Under the pieces are notes generated by a model, which saw only the letters and a list, made by a program, of their open reading frames with translations, had not been told where the DNA came from and ran no database searches. From Bacteroidales bacterium (GTDB taxonomy: Bacteria > Bacteroidota > Bacteroidia > Bacteroidales > UBA932), in NCBI GenBank assembly GCA_017962375.1, contig JAGCVJ010000009.1:62001-126000 (forward strand): 64,000 nt of DNA, written 5' to 3'. A program made the position numbers and the translations under genes. This document shows positions 8,570 to 16,047 of the stretch, one piece after another (position 1 is the first letter of the stretch; each line of letters opens with the position of its first letter).

Positions 8570-9005
8570 TAATAGTAACAGAGAGCTTCGACTAAAACGA
8601 CAGAGAAAAAAAAAGGAAATCAAAAGGCAAAAGACAAGGGAAAAATGGAACTCTATGTCAAAGAGACAAAAGACATGGAGGATTATTTTCATCATATTAT
8701 CAGTTTTGTTTGTTGTCTTGGGTATTGTCTTTATTGTAATTGGGAATCTTGATTATACTAAGGAAATATTTAGAGGTTTGGGGTGTGGCGTTATTTCTAT
8801 TGGCTTGTTTATGAGTATAGTTCAGGCAGTGATTGGAGGACAAAAGTTCGGGTGGTATATTCAGCGTGGATGGGGGCAAATAGCATTCATAATGGGAGGT
8901 ATGTTCTTCTTGATTAGTATCTTTAATTTGTTTCTTTGGTATGTAGCACTTATCATTTTATGTGCCTGTGTCTTTATTCCTGAAATTCTAAGAGAAAAGC
9001 GATAG
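8559..9005 (+). CDS. Small integral membrane protein of unknown function
   Basis: The 148-residue protein has a strongly basic, Lys/Arg-rich N-terminal tail (about residues 8-45). About four hydrophobic segments follow: near 46-68, 80-100, 108-125 and 127-143. It has no recognisable domain. It overlaps the lipoprotein gene by 11 bases, so the two probably act together in the envelope. Both lie between the two 64-bp repeats and share the AT-rich composition. Confidence 0.65.
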   Translation: MTDNNSNRELRLKRQRKKKEIKRQKTREKWNSMSKRQKTWRIIFIILSVLFVVLGIVFIVIGNLDYTKEIFRGLGCGVISIGLFMSIVQAVIGGQKFGWYIQRGWGQIAFIMGGMFFLISIFNLFLWYVALIILCACVFIPEILREKR

Positions 9006-9102
9006 TTTAAGTGGAGACAAATTAGGGCATTTATTCGAAGTCTTTTTCTATCTTCGGCAAAACCACATCCTGCCTGACGATAATACACTCCTTAATAAGA
9101 AT

Positions 9103-9166
9103 GGGTTTTCTTTTATAAGTCCACCCTTTTTGTGTCTGTTTCAGACTGTTTTGAGACTGAAAATGA
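9103..9166 (+). repeat. Right copy of the 64-bp direct repeat
   Basis: It matches 7326-7389 at 62 of 64 positions. Differences are A for T at 9119 and A for T at 9160. The copy begins with GGGTTTTCTTTTATA, the same bases that form the 3' arm and tail of the tRNA-Cys terminator on the left. The stretch 9006-9211 holds no gene. Confidence 0.85.
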
Positions 9167-9211
9167 AATCAGGTAAATAGTCTGATAGTCATTTATCCTT
9201 GATACCCCAGG

Positions 9212-9616
9212 CTAAAACATAGATACAGACAGAAGCCTGCGGCCTAGGTCGTGAAGAGCATTCTCGATTTTCTTGACCTGCTTGTCTGAAATAGGGAAAT
9301 CGCCGCATTTATAGTGCCTGAGCAGAGATGAGTTGACTCCCGCCATTTTTGCAAATTTGGTGGTGTTGATTACATCCAGTTCATCGAAGACTGAAGATAC
9401 GTCATATCTGAATTCAAACTTTGGATTCAACATTTCATCGGGGATTTTCATTCCTCTATCAGGATATATGCTTTTGACTTCTTCCCAAGAGTTAAAGAAA
9501 TCTGCTTTCGCTTCCTCAACATTTTTCCCTTCACCAATAATCACACCATGCTTCAGGTTATCTGTGTAAACAGAAAAACCTTTGTCGTCTTTTTCTATTA
9601 ATACTCTGACTGTCAT
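9212..9616 (-). CDS. hicB: HicB-family antitoxin (orphan)
   Basis: Starting at ATG 9616 gives 134 residues. The N-terminal half is the HicB partial RNase H-like fold: TVRVLIEKDDKGFSVYTDN at the start, then GEGKNVEEAKADF. The C-terminal half is a helix-turn-helix (NTTKFAKMAGVNSSLLRHYKCG and ISDKQVKKIENALHDLG), which normally binds the operon promoter. HicB neutralises the mRNA-cleaving toxin HicA, normally encoded just upstream. Here only the first codons of hicA remain (see 9617-9653), so this antitoxin has no local partner. An upstream TTG at 9628 could extend it by four residues but is less likely. Confidence 0.85.
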   Translation of the reverse strand: MTVRVLIEKDDKGFSVYTDNLKHGVIIGEGKNVEEAKADFFNSWEEVKSIYPDRGMKIPDEMLNPKFEFRYDVSSVFDELDVINTTKFAKMAGVNSSLLRHYKCGDFPISDKQVKKIENALHDLGRRLLSVSMF

Positions 9617-9653
9617 ATTCTTTGGCAATCTTTAGCAGTTCATTCCATTTCAT
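9617..9653 (-). pseudogene. 5' remnant of hicA toxin
   Basis: The reverse strand from ATG 9653 reads MKWNELLKIAKEY, a typical HicA start. It then runs out of frame into hicB and stops after 31 codons. The rest of HicA, including the double-stranded RNA-binding-like fold with the catalytic histidine, is missing. A simple deletion from about codon 12 of hicA to just before the hicB start would produce this. Confidence 0.75.
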
Positions 9654-9721
9654 TTTATCGTGACGATGTAAAGGTAACGCATTTTTGCGATATTCCAATA
9701 ACTATCGCATCAATTAATAGC

Positions 9722-10828
9722 TTACAGGAGTTTCTTCAGTTCTTCAATATCGGGAAGCGCCTTACGAAGATTTGCAGGCATATCTTCAGAGGTCCTGTAT
9801 GTTACAACTCCCATAGGCTTGTTGTAGTCTCTGATTACGAATTCAACAAACTCCCGATCGGCAGATTTGCACATAACAATTCCTATGGACGGGTTTTCAT
9901 TAGTTTTTTTGACTTTTGTATCGAGTATTGAAAGATATGTCATCAGTTGCCCTAAGTAAGAAGACTTGAAAGCCCCTTTCTTAAGATCAATCACCACCAG
10001 GGCCTTGAGTTCTCTATTAAAGAAAAGCAGATCTGGAAAGTTTTCCACTCCATATATTTCCAGGTGATACTGATTCCCCACAAAGGCAAAGTCATTCCCG
10101 AAAGTCATAATGAACTTCTTGATGTTCTGTATAATTCCTTGTTCTACCATTCTTTCATCCACATCCATGCAATCTCTTTCTCCGATTTCCTCAACATTTA
10201 TGAAGTCCAGCAGGTATTCATCCTTGAACATCATTACAGCTTTGCGCGCCATTTCAGAATTTGAAAGTGTAGCAGGAAAATTGTTAGGCATTCTGTCTTT
10301 GTGTTCGTAAGTATGTTGATCTATTTCTTTCTTAAGATATTCTTTTGAAATATGTTCCACTGCTGTTCGATGAATATAATAATACCTTTCTTTTATATCC
10401 TTCGATTTGCGCAGTATTATTGTATGGTGAGTGAACGGTACGTTGAAAAAGTCATCAACGGGGAAATCTTTCGTTTCAGGAATCATCATAGCCTGATGAA
10501 TGTTGATAGCATTCTTAAATTCGTCGGCTACGGCCGACGAATTTGGATCAAGCATTTTCCAGCCTTCATAGAAAAGACGCATCTCCTTCATTTGTGTAGC
10601 CGAAAACCCCTTTAATCCTGGCAACTCTTTCCTTAACTGACTACTGATTGTTTCAAGGGCTCCAGAGCCCCACTTCGCCTGCCTTGTATTCATTGACAGA
10701 TACTTCCCGATAGCAAAATATAGTGCCAGTTGAACTCTATTGACCTTTTTTGCTGCTTCATACTGACCTTGCAGGATGGCTGTCTTTATTGATTCTACAG
10801 CACTCTTCAAGTCATTCTCTTTAGCCAT
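9722..10828 (-). CDS. YhcG-family PD-(D/E)XK nuclease (DUF1016), copy 1
   Basis: The 368-residue protein has the two-part YhcG layout. An N-terminal helical DUF1016_N region (about residues 10-130) includes LALYFAIGKYLS and GFSATQMKEMRLFYEGW. A C-terminal PD-(D/E)XK nuclease domain shows ENFPDLLFFNRELKALVVIDLKKGAF (about 265-290), carrying the catalytic P-D and D-x-K residues. The family is related to archaeal Holliday-junction-type nucleases and often sits with mobile or defence genes; its exact role is not settled. A second, diverged copy lies at 36620. Upstream is copy A of the shared promoter module. Confidence 0.9.
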   Translation of the reverse strand: MAKENDLKSAVESIKTAILQGQYEAAKKVNRVQLALYFAIGKYLSMNTRQAKWGSGALETISSQLRKELPGLKGFSATQMKEMRLFYEGWKMLDPNSSAVADEFKNAINIHQAMMIPETKDFPVDDFFNVPFTHHTIILRKSKDIKERYYYIHRTAVEHISKEYLKKEIDQHTYEHKDRMPNNFPATLSNSEMARKAVMMFKDEYLLDFINVEEIGERDCMDVDERMVEQGIIQNIKKFIMTFGNDFAFVGNQYHLEIYGVENFPDLLFFNRELKALVVIDLKKGAFKSSYLGQLMTYLSILDTKVKKTNENPSIGIVMCKSADREFVEFVIRDYNKPMGVVTYRTSEDMPANLRKALPDIEELKKLL

Positions 10829-10854
10829 AACACTCTTTTTTAAGTTTATGACTA

Positions 10855-10932
10855 CAATAGTATACCGTTTTCTCTTAAACCGGATGCCAAACGGTAAATT
10901 GACGCTGTCCGCCCCGAAAGTTTTTACGTTTA
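10855..10932 (-). promoter_or_regulatory. Shared upstream promoter module, copy A (yhcG copy 1)
   Basis: The conserved block is 10881-10932. It matches 26265-26317 at roughly 46 of 53 positions and shares its core with 30502-30551, 36541-36565 and 62357-62406. Read on the minus strand the core AATTTACCG ends at 10892, 64 nt before the ATG. A one-mismatch -7 box, TACTATTG, lies at 10862-10855, 30 nt past the core. Confidence 0.65.
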
Positions 10933-11011
10933 TGCTTCTTTAGGACCAACTAATCCATCTTTTTCACTACTTTTATGGTCAAATTAGAACAACCTTAATA
11001 GCAAAACAAAG

Positions 11012-11506
11012 ATGAAAACCACATTCAGATTCTCTGTTGTCATGATGATCATGGCATTTCTTTTCTCCTCTTTGAAGCCTAATGTAACCTACGCTCAGAA
11101 AGCGACATTCAAGAACTGCAGGCTTGAGACGAACGTTCAAGACAAAAACGGAAAGAAGAAAATGGTATGTCATTTCTCAGCTGACTTTACGGGAATGAAG
11201 AAACATGACGCCCAGATATATATGGAAGTTGAATGTCCTAAAGGCACAACGCATGAATATTTATCTAATGATTATGGTGGAGAGGGACGTTTGCGTTATC
11301 CTGTCCAGAAGGTCAAGGATTTCAAGAACAAGAACAAGACAGACAAATTCGTTCTCAACAACAAAATCATCTGGATGTGGAACAGCGATATTCACCCTAA
11401 GAAGGGTAGTCACACATACTATGTGCGCCTTGTAGCATACGATGCCCAGACATACAAGGAAGTTGGTCATTCTAATTATATGACTTTCACAATGACAGGG
11501 AAATAA
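11012..11506 (+). CDS. Secreted protein of unknown function
   Basis: The 164-residue protein has a signal peptide (basic start, hydrophobic residues 8-22, likely cleavage after TYAQ near residue 29). The mature domain is rich in Lys, Tyr and Thr, and its strand pattern suggests a compact beta fold. Segments such as GGEGRLRYPV and THTYYVRLVAYD hint at an Ig-like or lectin-like fold, but no family was recognised. It has its own terminator. No clear TAnnTTTG box was seen in the 183-base gap before it, which instead holds module A for the divergent yhcG gene. Confidence 0.65.
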   Translation: MKTTFRFSVVMMIMAFLFSSLKPNVTYAQKATFKNCRLETNVQDKNGKKKMVCHFSADFTGMKKHDAQIYMEVECPKGTTHEYLSNDYGGEGRLRYPVQKVKDFKNKNKTDKFVLNNKIIWMWNSDIHPKKGSHTYYVRLVAYDAQTYKEVGHSNYMTFTMTGK

Positions 11507-11530
11507 CTTTTGTCTTTCAAGACTTTTAAT

Positions 11531-11565
11531 AACCCCTTTCAGAGATTATCTGGAAGGGGTTTTCT
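11531..11565 (+). terminator. Terminator after the secreted-protein gene
   Basis: The arms AACCCCTTTC (11531-11540) and GGAAGGGGTT pair with one G-T, followed by TTTC. The stem sequence closely resembles the tRNA-Cys terminator at 7300. Confidence 0.8.
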
Positions 11566-11577
11566 CGTGAAAAATAT

Positions 11578-11585
11578 TATCTTTG
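11578..11585 (+). promoter_or_regulatory. -7 box of the esterase promoter (TATCTTTG)
   Basis: This exact TAnnTTTG match lies 37 bases before ATG 11623 and just after the preceding terminator. Confidence 0.6.
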
Positions 11586-11622
11586 ATGGAAATATCGGTT
11601 AATTAGTTTCTCAAAGTTCCAC

Positions 11623-12579
11623 ATGAAGAAGATAACTAAGAAAATTTTATGGACGGTGGTGTGCCTCATTTCCGCCATCGTTATTGCCGGAGCAGCCTTC
11701 TGGCTGATTTCCGGACGTTCCCCTCAAGCAGCGGTTGTAAGTCATATGATCCATCAGTCAACGATGGAGGAGTATGAAATGACCAAAGGCGACCAGACAG
11801 ACCAAAGCACGGTAGAGATACCGGACGGAGTTAATTTTCCACGCCAGATGAACCAGTACAGGGTGGGGAACATGCAAGTTTTCCACATGGAACCTCAGGA
11901 CGAAAGCAAGCCTGTAGTGCTTTACATCCACGGCGGAGCATACTATCATAACTTTTCGGCCTTGCACTGGAAAGCGATGGCCGGGTGGGCCGAGACTACA
12001 GGCTGCGGAATCGTGGCTCCGAACTATCCGTTGCTATACTGTTACACGGCCAAGGATGCTCATCCGCTTATGATGGAGCTCTATCTGAAACTGATAAACC
12101 AGTATAATCCTGAACGTATTGTCATTATGGGAGACTCTGCAGGGGGAGGCTTTACGCTTGCCCTGGCTCAGAAGATACTCAGCGATACACTCAGCCTTCC
12201 AAAGCGTCTTGTGCTCATATCCCCTTGGGTGGATGTTTTGGGTGGAGACGATGCCCTCCAGGAATACGACACCTTCCTGAACGCTCAGGTTCTGAGGAAA
12301 ATCGGTGCGGATTGGGCCGGTGATATAGATCCTCTGGACCCGATGATTTCACCTTTATACGGCGATATGAAAGGACTGCCGCCTACAGACCTTTTCACCG
12401 GTACCTGGGAGATATTCTACACAGATATAGTCCAGACTTTCAACAAGATGAAAGACTCTGGCGTTGACGCCAGGCTGCATGTTGCCAAGAAGATGGGGCA
12501 TGTCTATCCTCTCTGGCCATGCCCGGAAGGCAAAAAGGCCCGCAGGGAAATCGCGGAGATTATCAAATCTGTACAATAG
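11623..12579 (+). CDS. Alpha/beta hydrolase, HSL-like esterase with N-terminal membrane anchor
   Basis: The 318-residue protein opens with a hydrophobic segment (about residues 9-29) that is either an uncleaved anchor or a signal peptide. The catalytic domain has the hormone-sensitive-lipase oxyanion motif YIHGGAYYHN (about 105-114), the nucleophile elbow MGDSAGGG (about 168-175), and candidate acid and histidine residues near FTGTWEIFYTD and KKMGHVYPLWP. This fits carboxylesterases acting on short acyl or aryl esters. The physiological substrate is unknown and genomic context does not help: it stands alone between two terminators. Confidence 0.85.
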   Translation: MKKITKKILWTVVCLISAIVIAGAAFWLISGRSPQAAVVSHMIHQSTMEEYEMTKGDQTDQSTVEIPDGVNFPRQMNQYRVGNMQVFHMEPQDESKPVVLYIHGGAYYHNFSALHWKAMAGWAETTGCGIVAPNYPLLYCYTAKDAHPLMMELYLKLINQYNPERIVIMGDSAGGGFTLALAQKILSDTLSLPKRLVLISPWVDVLGGDDALQEYDTFLNAQVLRKIGADWAGDIDPLDPMISPLYGDMKGLPPTDLFTGTWEIFYTDIVQTFNKMKDSGVDARLHVAKKMGHVYPLWPCPEGKKARREIAEIIKSVQ

Positions 12580-12591
12580 GGCAGAAAAATT

Positions 12592-12627
12592 AAACCCCGG
12601 AACTTTGGTCCCGGGGTTTTGTTTTTT
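12592..12627 (+). terminator. Terminator between esterase and the DUF3276 gene
   Basis: The arms AAACCCCGG (12592-12600) and CCGGGGTTT flank a 10-base loop, followed by TGTTTTTTT. The opposite strand also ends in a weaker T-rich tail, so it may serve both convergent genes. Confidence 0.85.
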
Positions 12628-12661
12628 TCTTATTTAAGTTTTGTCTGTGTCTTTACTGATT

Positions 12662-13033
12662 CTAGAGCTTGTCGAAATCAACATCGGTGAAGTCGTTTCT
12701 CTCTGCCTGAGGAGCGGCGTTGTCAGAAGGTTCTGTGTAAACTCTCTCCTGGACAGGGCATTTTTCCTTTATGAACTGTACAACTTCCTGCAATCCGGCG
12801 GCGAACTTCTCGAAATCTTCCTTGTAGAGGAAAATCTTGTGCTTGTCGTATGAAAAGCGTCCGTCCTTCTCCACTTTGCGCTTGCTCTCTGTTATAGTCA
12901 GATAGTAGTCGTTGTTCTTTGTGGCCTTTACATCGAAGAAGTATGTCCTCTTGCCGGCTCTTACAGGCCTAGAATAAATATCATCCCCACTTTTCTCCTG
13001 TGAGAAAGCATTGTCAAAATCTTCTTGATACAT
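12662..13033 (-). CDS. DUF3276 / PUR-like nucleic-acid-binding protein
   Basis: The 123-residue protein matches the Bacteroidota DUF3276 family, a PUR-alpha-like repeat protein. Aromatic and basic strand patterns are visible: YSRPVRAGKRTYFFDVKA (about residues 20-37), DYYLTITESKRK (about 41-52), and KHKIFLYKEDFEKFAAGL (about 64-81). PUR domains bind single-stranded DNA or RNA; the cellular role in Bacteroidota is not established. The C-terminal tail is acidic. The gene is divergent from nusB with overlapping promoter space. Confidence 0.85.
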   Translation of the reverse strand: MYQEDFDNAFSQEKSGDDIYSRPVRAGKRTYFFDVKATKNNDYYLTITESKRKVEKDGRFSYDKHKIFLYKEDFEKFAAGLQEVVQFIKEKCPVQERVYTEPSDNAAPQAERNDFTDVDFDKL

Positions 13034-13059
13034 AATCTTGTATTTTTTAATTCGGTAAG

Positions 13060-13067
13060 CAAAGATA
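13060..13067 (-). promoter_or_regulatory. -7 box of the DUF3276 gene promoter (TATCTTTG, minus strand)
   Basis: This exact TAnnTTTG match lies on the minus strand, 26 bases before ATG 13033. It is only 22 bases from the divergent nusB box. Confidence 0.65.
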
Positions 13068-13089
13068 AAATAATTTTTGCGTAATTGAC

Positions 13090-13097
13090 TATATTTG
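13090..13097 (+). promoter_or_regulatory. -7 box of the nusB promoter (TATATTTG)
   Basis: This exact TAnnTTTG match lies 23 bases before ATG 13121. It supports that start over the earlier in-frame codon at 13085, which lies upstream of the box. Confidence 0.7.
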
Positions 13098-13120
13098 TAG
13101 AATATTTAACATGTGAGCAA

Positions 13121-14068
13121 ATGATTAGCAGAACACTTATAAGGATAAAGGCTTTCAAAGAGCTGTACAGCAGGGTAACTACGGGGTCTACAGACACCAA
13201 GGCTGCTGAGGCTGAGCTTATGCAGGCATTTGTGCAGACTCAGAGGCTGTGGGGGCTTATGGCGCTGCTGCCTTCGGCTCTGGCTATGGTGGCGGAAGAC
13301 AAGGTCAACACCCAGATGCGCAAATTCAACCCGGACAAGCAGATTATCGAGCAGAATACAAGGTTCGCTTCCAATGCTCTGAGCTCAATAGTGAAGGCAG
13401 ATTCCGTGTTTGTGAACTGGTGTTCCAACCAGAGAATCAGCTGGATGGATTTTGAGACACCTCTCAAGTCCATTTACTCCAGCGTGGTTTCCAAGGATTA
13501 TTTCCAGGACTTTGCTGTCAAGGAGAATCCTTCGGTTGAGGATGCCGTGAAGCTTTTCCGCCACATATATTCTGAGGAGCTTTCCGGGAACGAGGTGCTG
13601 GAAGACGCGCTGGAGAGCAGCAATATCTGGTGGACTGAAGATCTTGAATATGTGGTAAACAAGATACTGGAGAAGCTTTCTTCGGTTGTTTCTTTGGGCC
13701 GCGTAGAGATACCTCAAATCTTCGAAGAGGAGGAAGACGAGGCTTTTGCCAAGAAACTTGTGGGAACGGTGCTGCTGAATTTCGACGATCTGGCCGAGAC
13801 CATTTCATCCTATATGAAGAACTGGGAAGTGGGCAGGGTAGTGCAGTCGGACATTCTTATAGTGGCTATGGGAGTGGCTGAGGCCCAGACCTTCAGCAGC
13901 ATTCCTGTAAAGGTTACAATAAACGAGTATGTGGAGCTTTCCAAGAATTTCTCCACCCCTAAGAGCTATTCTTTCGTGAATGGCCTGCTCAACACAATCC
14001 TGAAGGATATGATTTCAGACGGCAGGATCAAGAAAGACCCGAGAGGAATGGTAGGAGGGCTTTACTGA
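13121..14068 (+). CDS. nusB: Transcription antitermination protein NusB (long Bacteroidota form)
   Basis: The protein is 315 residues from ATG 13121, about twice E. coli NusB, as usual in Bacteroidota. The C-terminal half carries the NusB fold: a buried run LIVAMGVAEAQTFSSIPVKVTINEYVELSKNFS (about residues 247-279) and GLLNTILKDM. NusB pairs with NusE (ribosomal protein S10) on boxA RNA during rRNA transcription. The N-terminal half (MISRTLIRIKAFKELYS) is the phylum-specific extension. The gene heads the nusB-yajC-ybbR-coaE cluster, a recurrent Bacteroidota order. Confidence 0.88.
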   Translation: MISRTLIRIKAFKELYSRVTTGSTDTKAAEAELMQAFVQTQRLWGLMALLPSALAMVAEDKVNTQMRKFNPDKQIIEQNTRFASNALSSIVKADSVFVNWCSNQRISWMDFETPLKSIYSSVVSKDYFQDFAVKENPSVEDAVKLFRHIYSEELSGNEVLEDALESSNIWWTEDLEYVVNKILEKLSSVVSLGRVEIPQIFEEEEDEAFAKKLVGTVLLNFDDLAETISSYMKNWEVGRVVQSDILIVAMGVAEAQTFSSIPVKVTINEYVELSKNFSTPKSYSFVNGLLNTILKDMISDGRIKKDPRGMVGGLY

Positions 14069-14112
14069 TTTTATCGCGACAATAATTATTATAAATACTT
14101 AAAATTCAGAAT

Positions 14113-14433
14113 ATGAACTTTTTGACAATTACACTTCAGGCTCAGCCTGCACAGCAGGGCGGCGGCGGACTTTCCCTCATCATTATGATGGTTGCAATCT
14201 TCGCTATCATGTATTTCCTTATGATACGTCCTCAGCAGAAAAAGCAGAAGGAGCTTCAGAGATTCCGCAACGAGCTCAAGAAAGGCGACAAGGTTATTAC
14301 AATAGGCGGCATTTACGGCAGCATTGAGGAAATAGGTGACAACCACGTTATGATGAGGGTTGACACCAACGTTCGCATCAAGGTTGCCAAGAGCTCTATC
14401 GTAAGAGATTTCTCAGACGTTCAGCAGCAGTAA
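14113..14433 (+). CDS. yajC: Preprotein translocase subunit YajC
   Basis: The 106-residue protein has one membrane segment (about residues 19-37, LSLIIMMVAIFAIMYFLMI). The YajC signature RPQQKKQKELQRF comes next, then a small soluble domain (GDKVITIGGIYG). YajC associates with SecDF at the inner-membrane translocon. It is 44 bases after nusB and 11 bases before ybbR. Confidence 0.95.
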   Translation: MNFLTITLQAQPAQQGGGGLSLIIMMVAIFAIMYFLMIRPQQKKQKELQRFRNELKKGDKVITIGGIYGSIEEIGDNHVMMRVDTNVRIKVAKSSIVRDFSDVQQQ

Positions 14434-14444
14434 ACTTTTCTTCC

Positions 14445-15428
14445 TTGGAAACAGACAGGCACAGTAGCTGGAGCAACAGGCGTTTAGGCGGAAATCTGAT
14501 AGTGTTTCTGATTTCCCTGATGGTTGCGCTTGTGGTGTGGGGAGTGATGAAACTCTCCGCAAGCTATCGCTATCTGTTTCATTACCAGGTGGAAATTACG
14601 TCTCCGCTCGAGGGCCGTATGCTGAAATCCGTTTCCAAGGATCCTGTAACTTTCAGGGGGGCGGCCTCCGGCTTTTATCTTCTGCGATACAAATATTCTC
14701 TTCACAAGAGAAGCAACATTCTCTCTTTTAGGGTGAATCCGTCTGTGCTGAAGCCTCTTCCGGAAGCTGAAGATGTTTTCTTCTTCCATTCTTCAGCTCT
14801 CAAGGACAGGATTTCGGAAAAGCTGGACGGCTCGGTAAGCGTGGATGAGATTGTTTCAGACACTTTGTTTTTCACCATTCCCAAGTCTTTCCAGAAGAAG
14901 GTGCCGGTTTGCCTGCGTTCAGACTTGACGTTCTCTCCTCAGTACATGCCTTTGGAAAGGGTTGCGCTGATGCCGGACTCGGTTTTTATCACTGGCGAGG
15001 AAAGAGTTGTAGCAGGCATAGATTCGGTTTTCACTGAGAAGGTTATCGGAAGGAATCTAACCAGGACTTTCCAGGGAGTTGCCGAAATAGTGCCGATGCC
15101 CGGAGTGGAAATAAGCGAAAGCGAAACCGTCTACAGCCTGAAAGTAGGGAGGTATGTGGAGCGTGCCGTGGATGTGGATATCCAGGCCAGAAATGTGCCC
15201 GAAGGAAGCAGGATGGTGCTGGTTCCTTCAACCGTAAAAGCCGTTTTCAGAGAGGAATACGGCCGGAAGAAGCCGCTTGGCAAAGACGACTTCATTATAT
15301 ATGTGGACTATGAGGAAGCCTCTCTGTCCGAATCCGGAAAGGCAAAGGTCAAGATGGACTGGCTGCCGGAAGGATTGCTCAAGATTTCTCTGGACCCGCC
15401 TTTTGTAGACAGGATAATTGTAGAATGA
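14445..15428 (+). CDS. YbbR-domain membrane protein (TTG start)
   Basis: The 327-residue protein has one N-terminal membrane segment (about residues 17-38, GGNLIVFLISLMVALVVWGV) and a long extracytoplasmic part with YbbR-like repeats. In Firmicutes YbbR proteins (CdaR) regulate the diadenylate cyclase CdaA; no cdaA is present here, so the partner is unknown. The best start is TTG 14445, because the first in-frame ATG falls inside the membrane segment. Its last codon overlaps the start of coaE by 4 bases (ATGA), which suggests coupled translation. Confidence 0.8.
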   Translation: METDRHSSWSNRRLGGNLIVFLISLMVALVVWGVMKLSASYRYLFHYQVEITSPLEGRMLKSVSKDPVTFRGAASGFYLLRYKYSLHKRSNILSFRVNPSVLKPLPEAEDVFFFHSSALKDRISEKLDGSVSVDEIVSDTLFFTIPKSFQKKVPVCLRSDLTFSPQYMPLERVALMPDSVFITGEERVVAGIDSVFTEKVIGRNLTRTFQGVAEIVPMPGVEISESETVYSLKVGRYVERAVDVDIQARNVPEGSRMVLVPSTVKAVFREEYGRKKPLGKDDFIIYVDYEEASLSESGKAKVKMDWLPEGLLKISLDPPFVDRIIVE

Positions 15429-16030
15429 TTATGGCCAAAGTGCTGGGCGTAACGGGAGGAATAGGTTCCGGAAAGAGCCACGTGTGCAAGGTGTTTGCAT
15501 CGCTGGGCTGCGCCGTGTACGATTCCGATTCCCGCACCAAGCAGCTCTATGAAGAAAACGAAGATCTGCTTAGGGGCCTGCAAGAGCTTCTGGGGAAAGG
15601 AATCCTGAAGAAAATTAAGGGGAAGACCGTCCTGGACAAAAAGGCCATGGCATCAGTGATTTTCAGCGACAAGGCACTGATGGAAAAGGTGAAGGAGTTT
15701 GTCTATCCGTTTGTGATGGAGGACTTCAAAAAGTGGAAGAGGTGGAAAAGGGGAGTTGTGCTCTTTGAAAGCGCCGTGATACTTGAGAACGACTATGTCC
15801 GCGGCTTTATGGACAAGACACTAGTTGTGACTGCGCCTTTGGAAGAAAGAATCGCGAGAGTAATAAAGAGAGACATAATCTCTATAGAGGAAGTGGAGAG
15901 CCGGCTCAAAAGCCAGTGCTCAGACCAGGAGAGGATAGCCAAGGCAGACTTTGTGATTGAGTCCGTGGACGGCTCAGATATAGAGTCAGAGGCCAGGAAG
16001 ATTCTCAAACAGATGATAACGGTTAATTAA
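15425..16030 (+). CDS. coaE: Dephospho-CoA kinase
   Basis: The 201-residue P-loop kinase carries out the last step of coenzyme A synthesis, phosphorylating the 3'-hydroxyl of dephospho-CoA. The Walker A motif GVTGGIGSGKSHV lies near residues 6-18. The CoA-binding aspartate region VYDSDSRTKQLY follows (about 31-42), then VLFESAVILEND (about 115-126) and the lid segment with RDIISIEEVESRLKSQ. It overlaps ybbR by 4 bases. A second ATG at 15431 is an alternative start. Confidence 0.93.
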   Translation: MIMAKVLGVTGGIGSGKSHVCKVFASLGCAVYDSDSRTKQLYEENEDLLRGLQELLGKGILKKIKGKTVLDKKAMASVIFSDKALMEKVKEFVYPFVMEDFKKWKRWKRGVVLFESAVILENDYVRGFMDKTLVVTAPLEERIARVIKRDIISIEEVESRLKSQCSDQERIAKADFVIESVDGSDIESEARKILKQMITVN

Positions 16031-16047
16031 GCAAACGCTGCAGTAAT

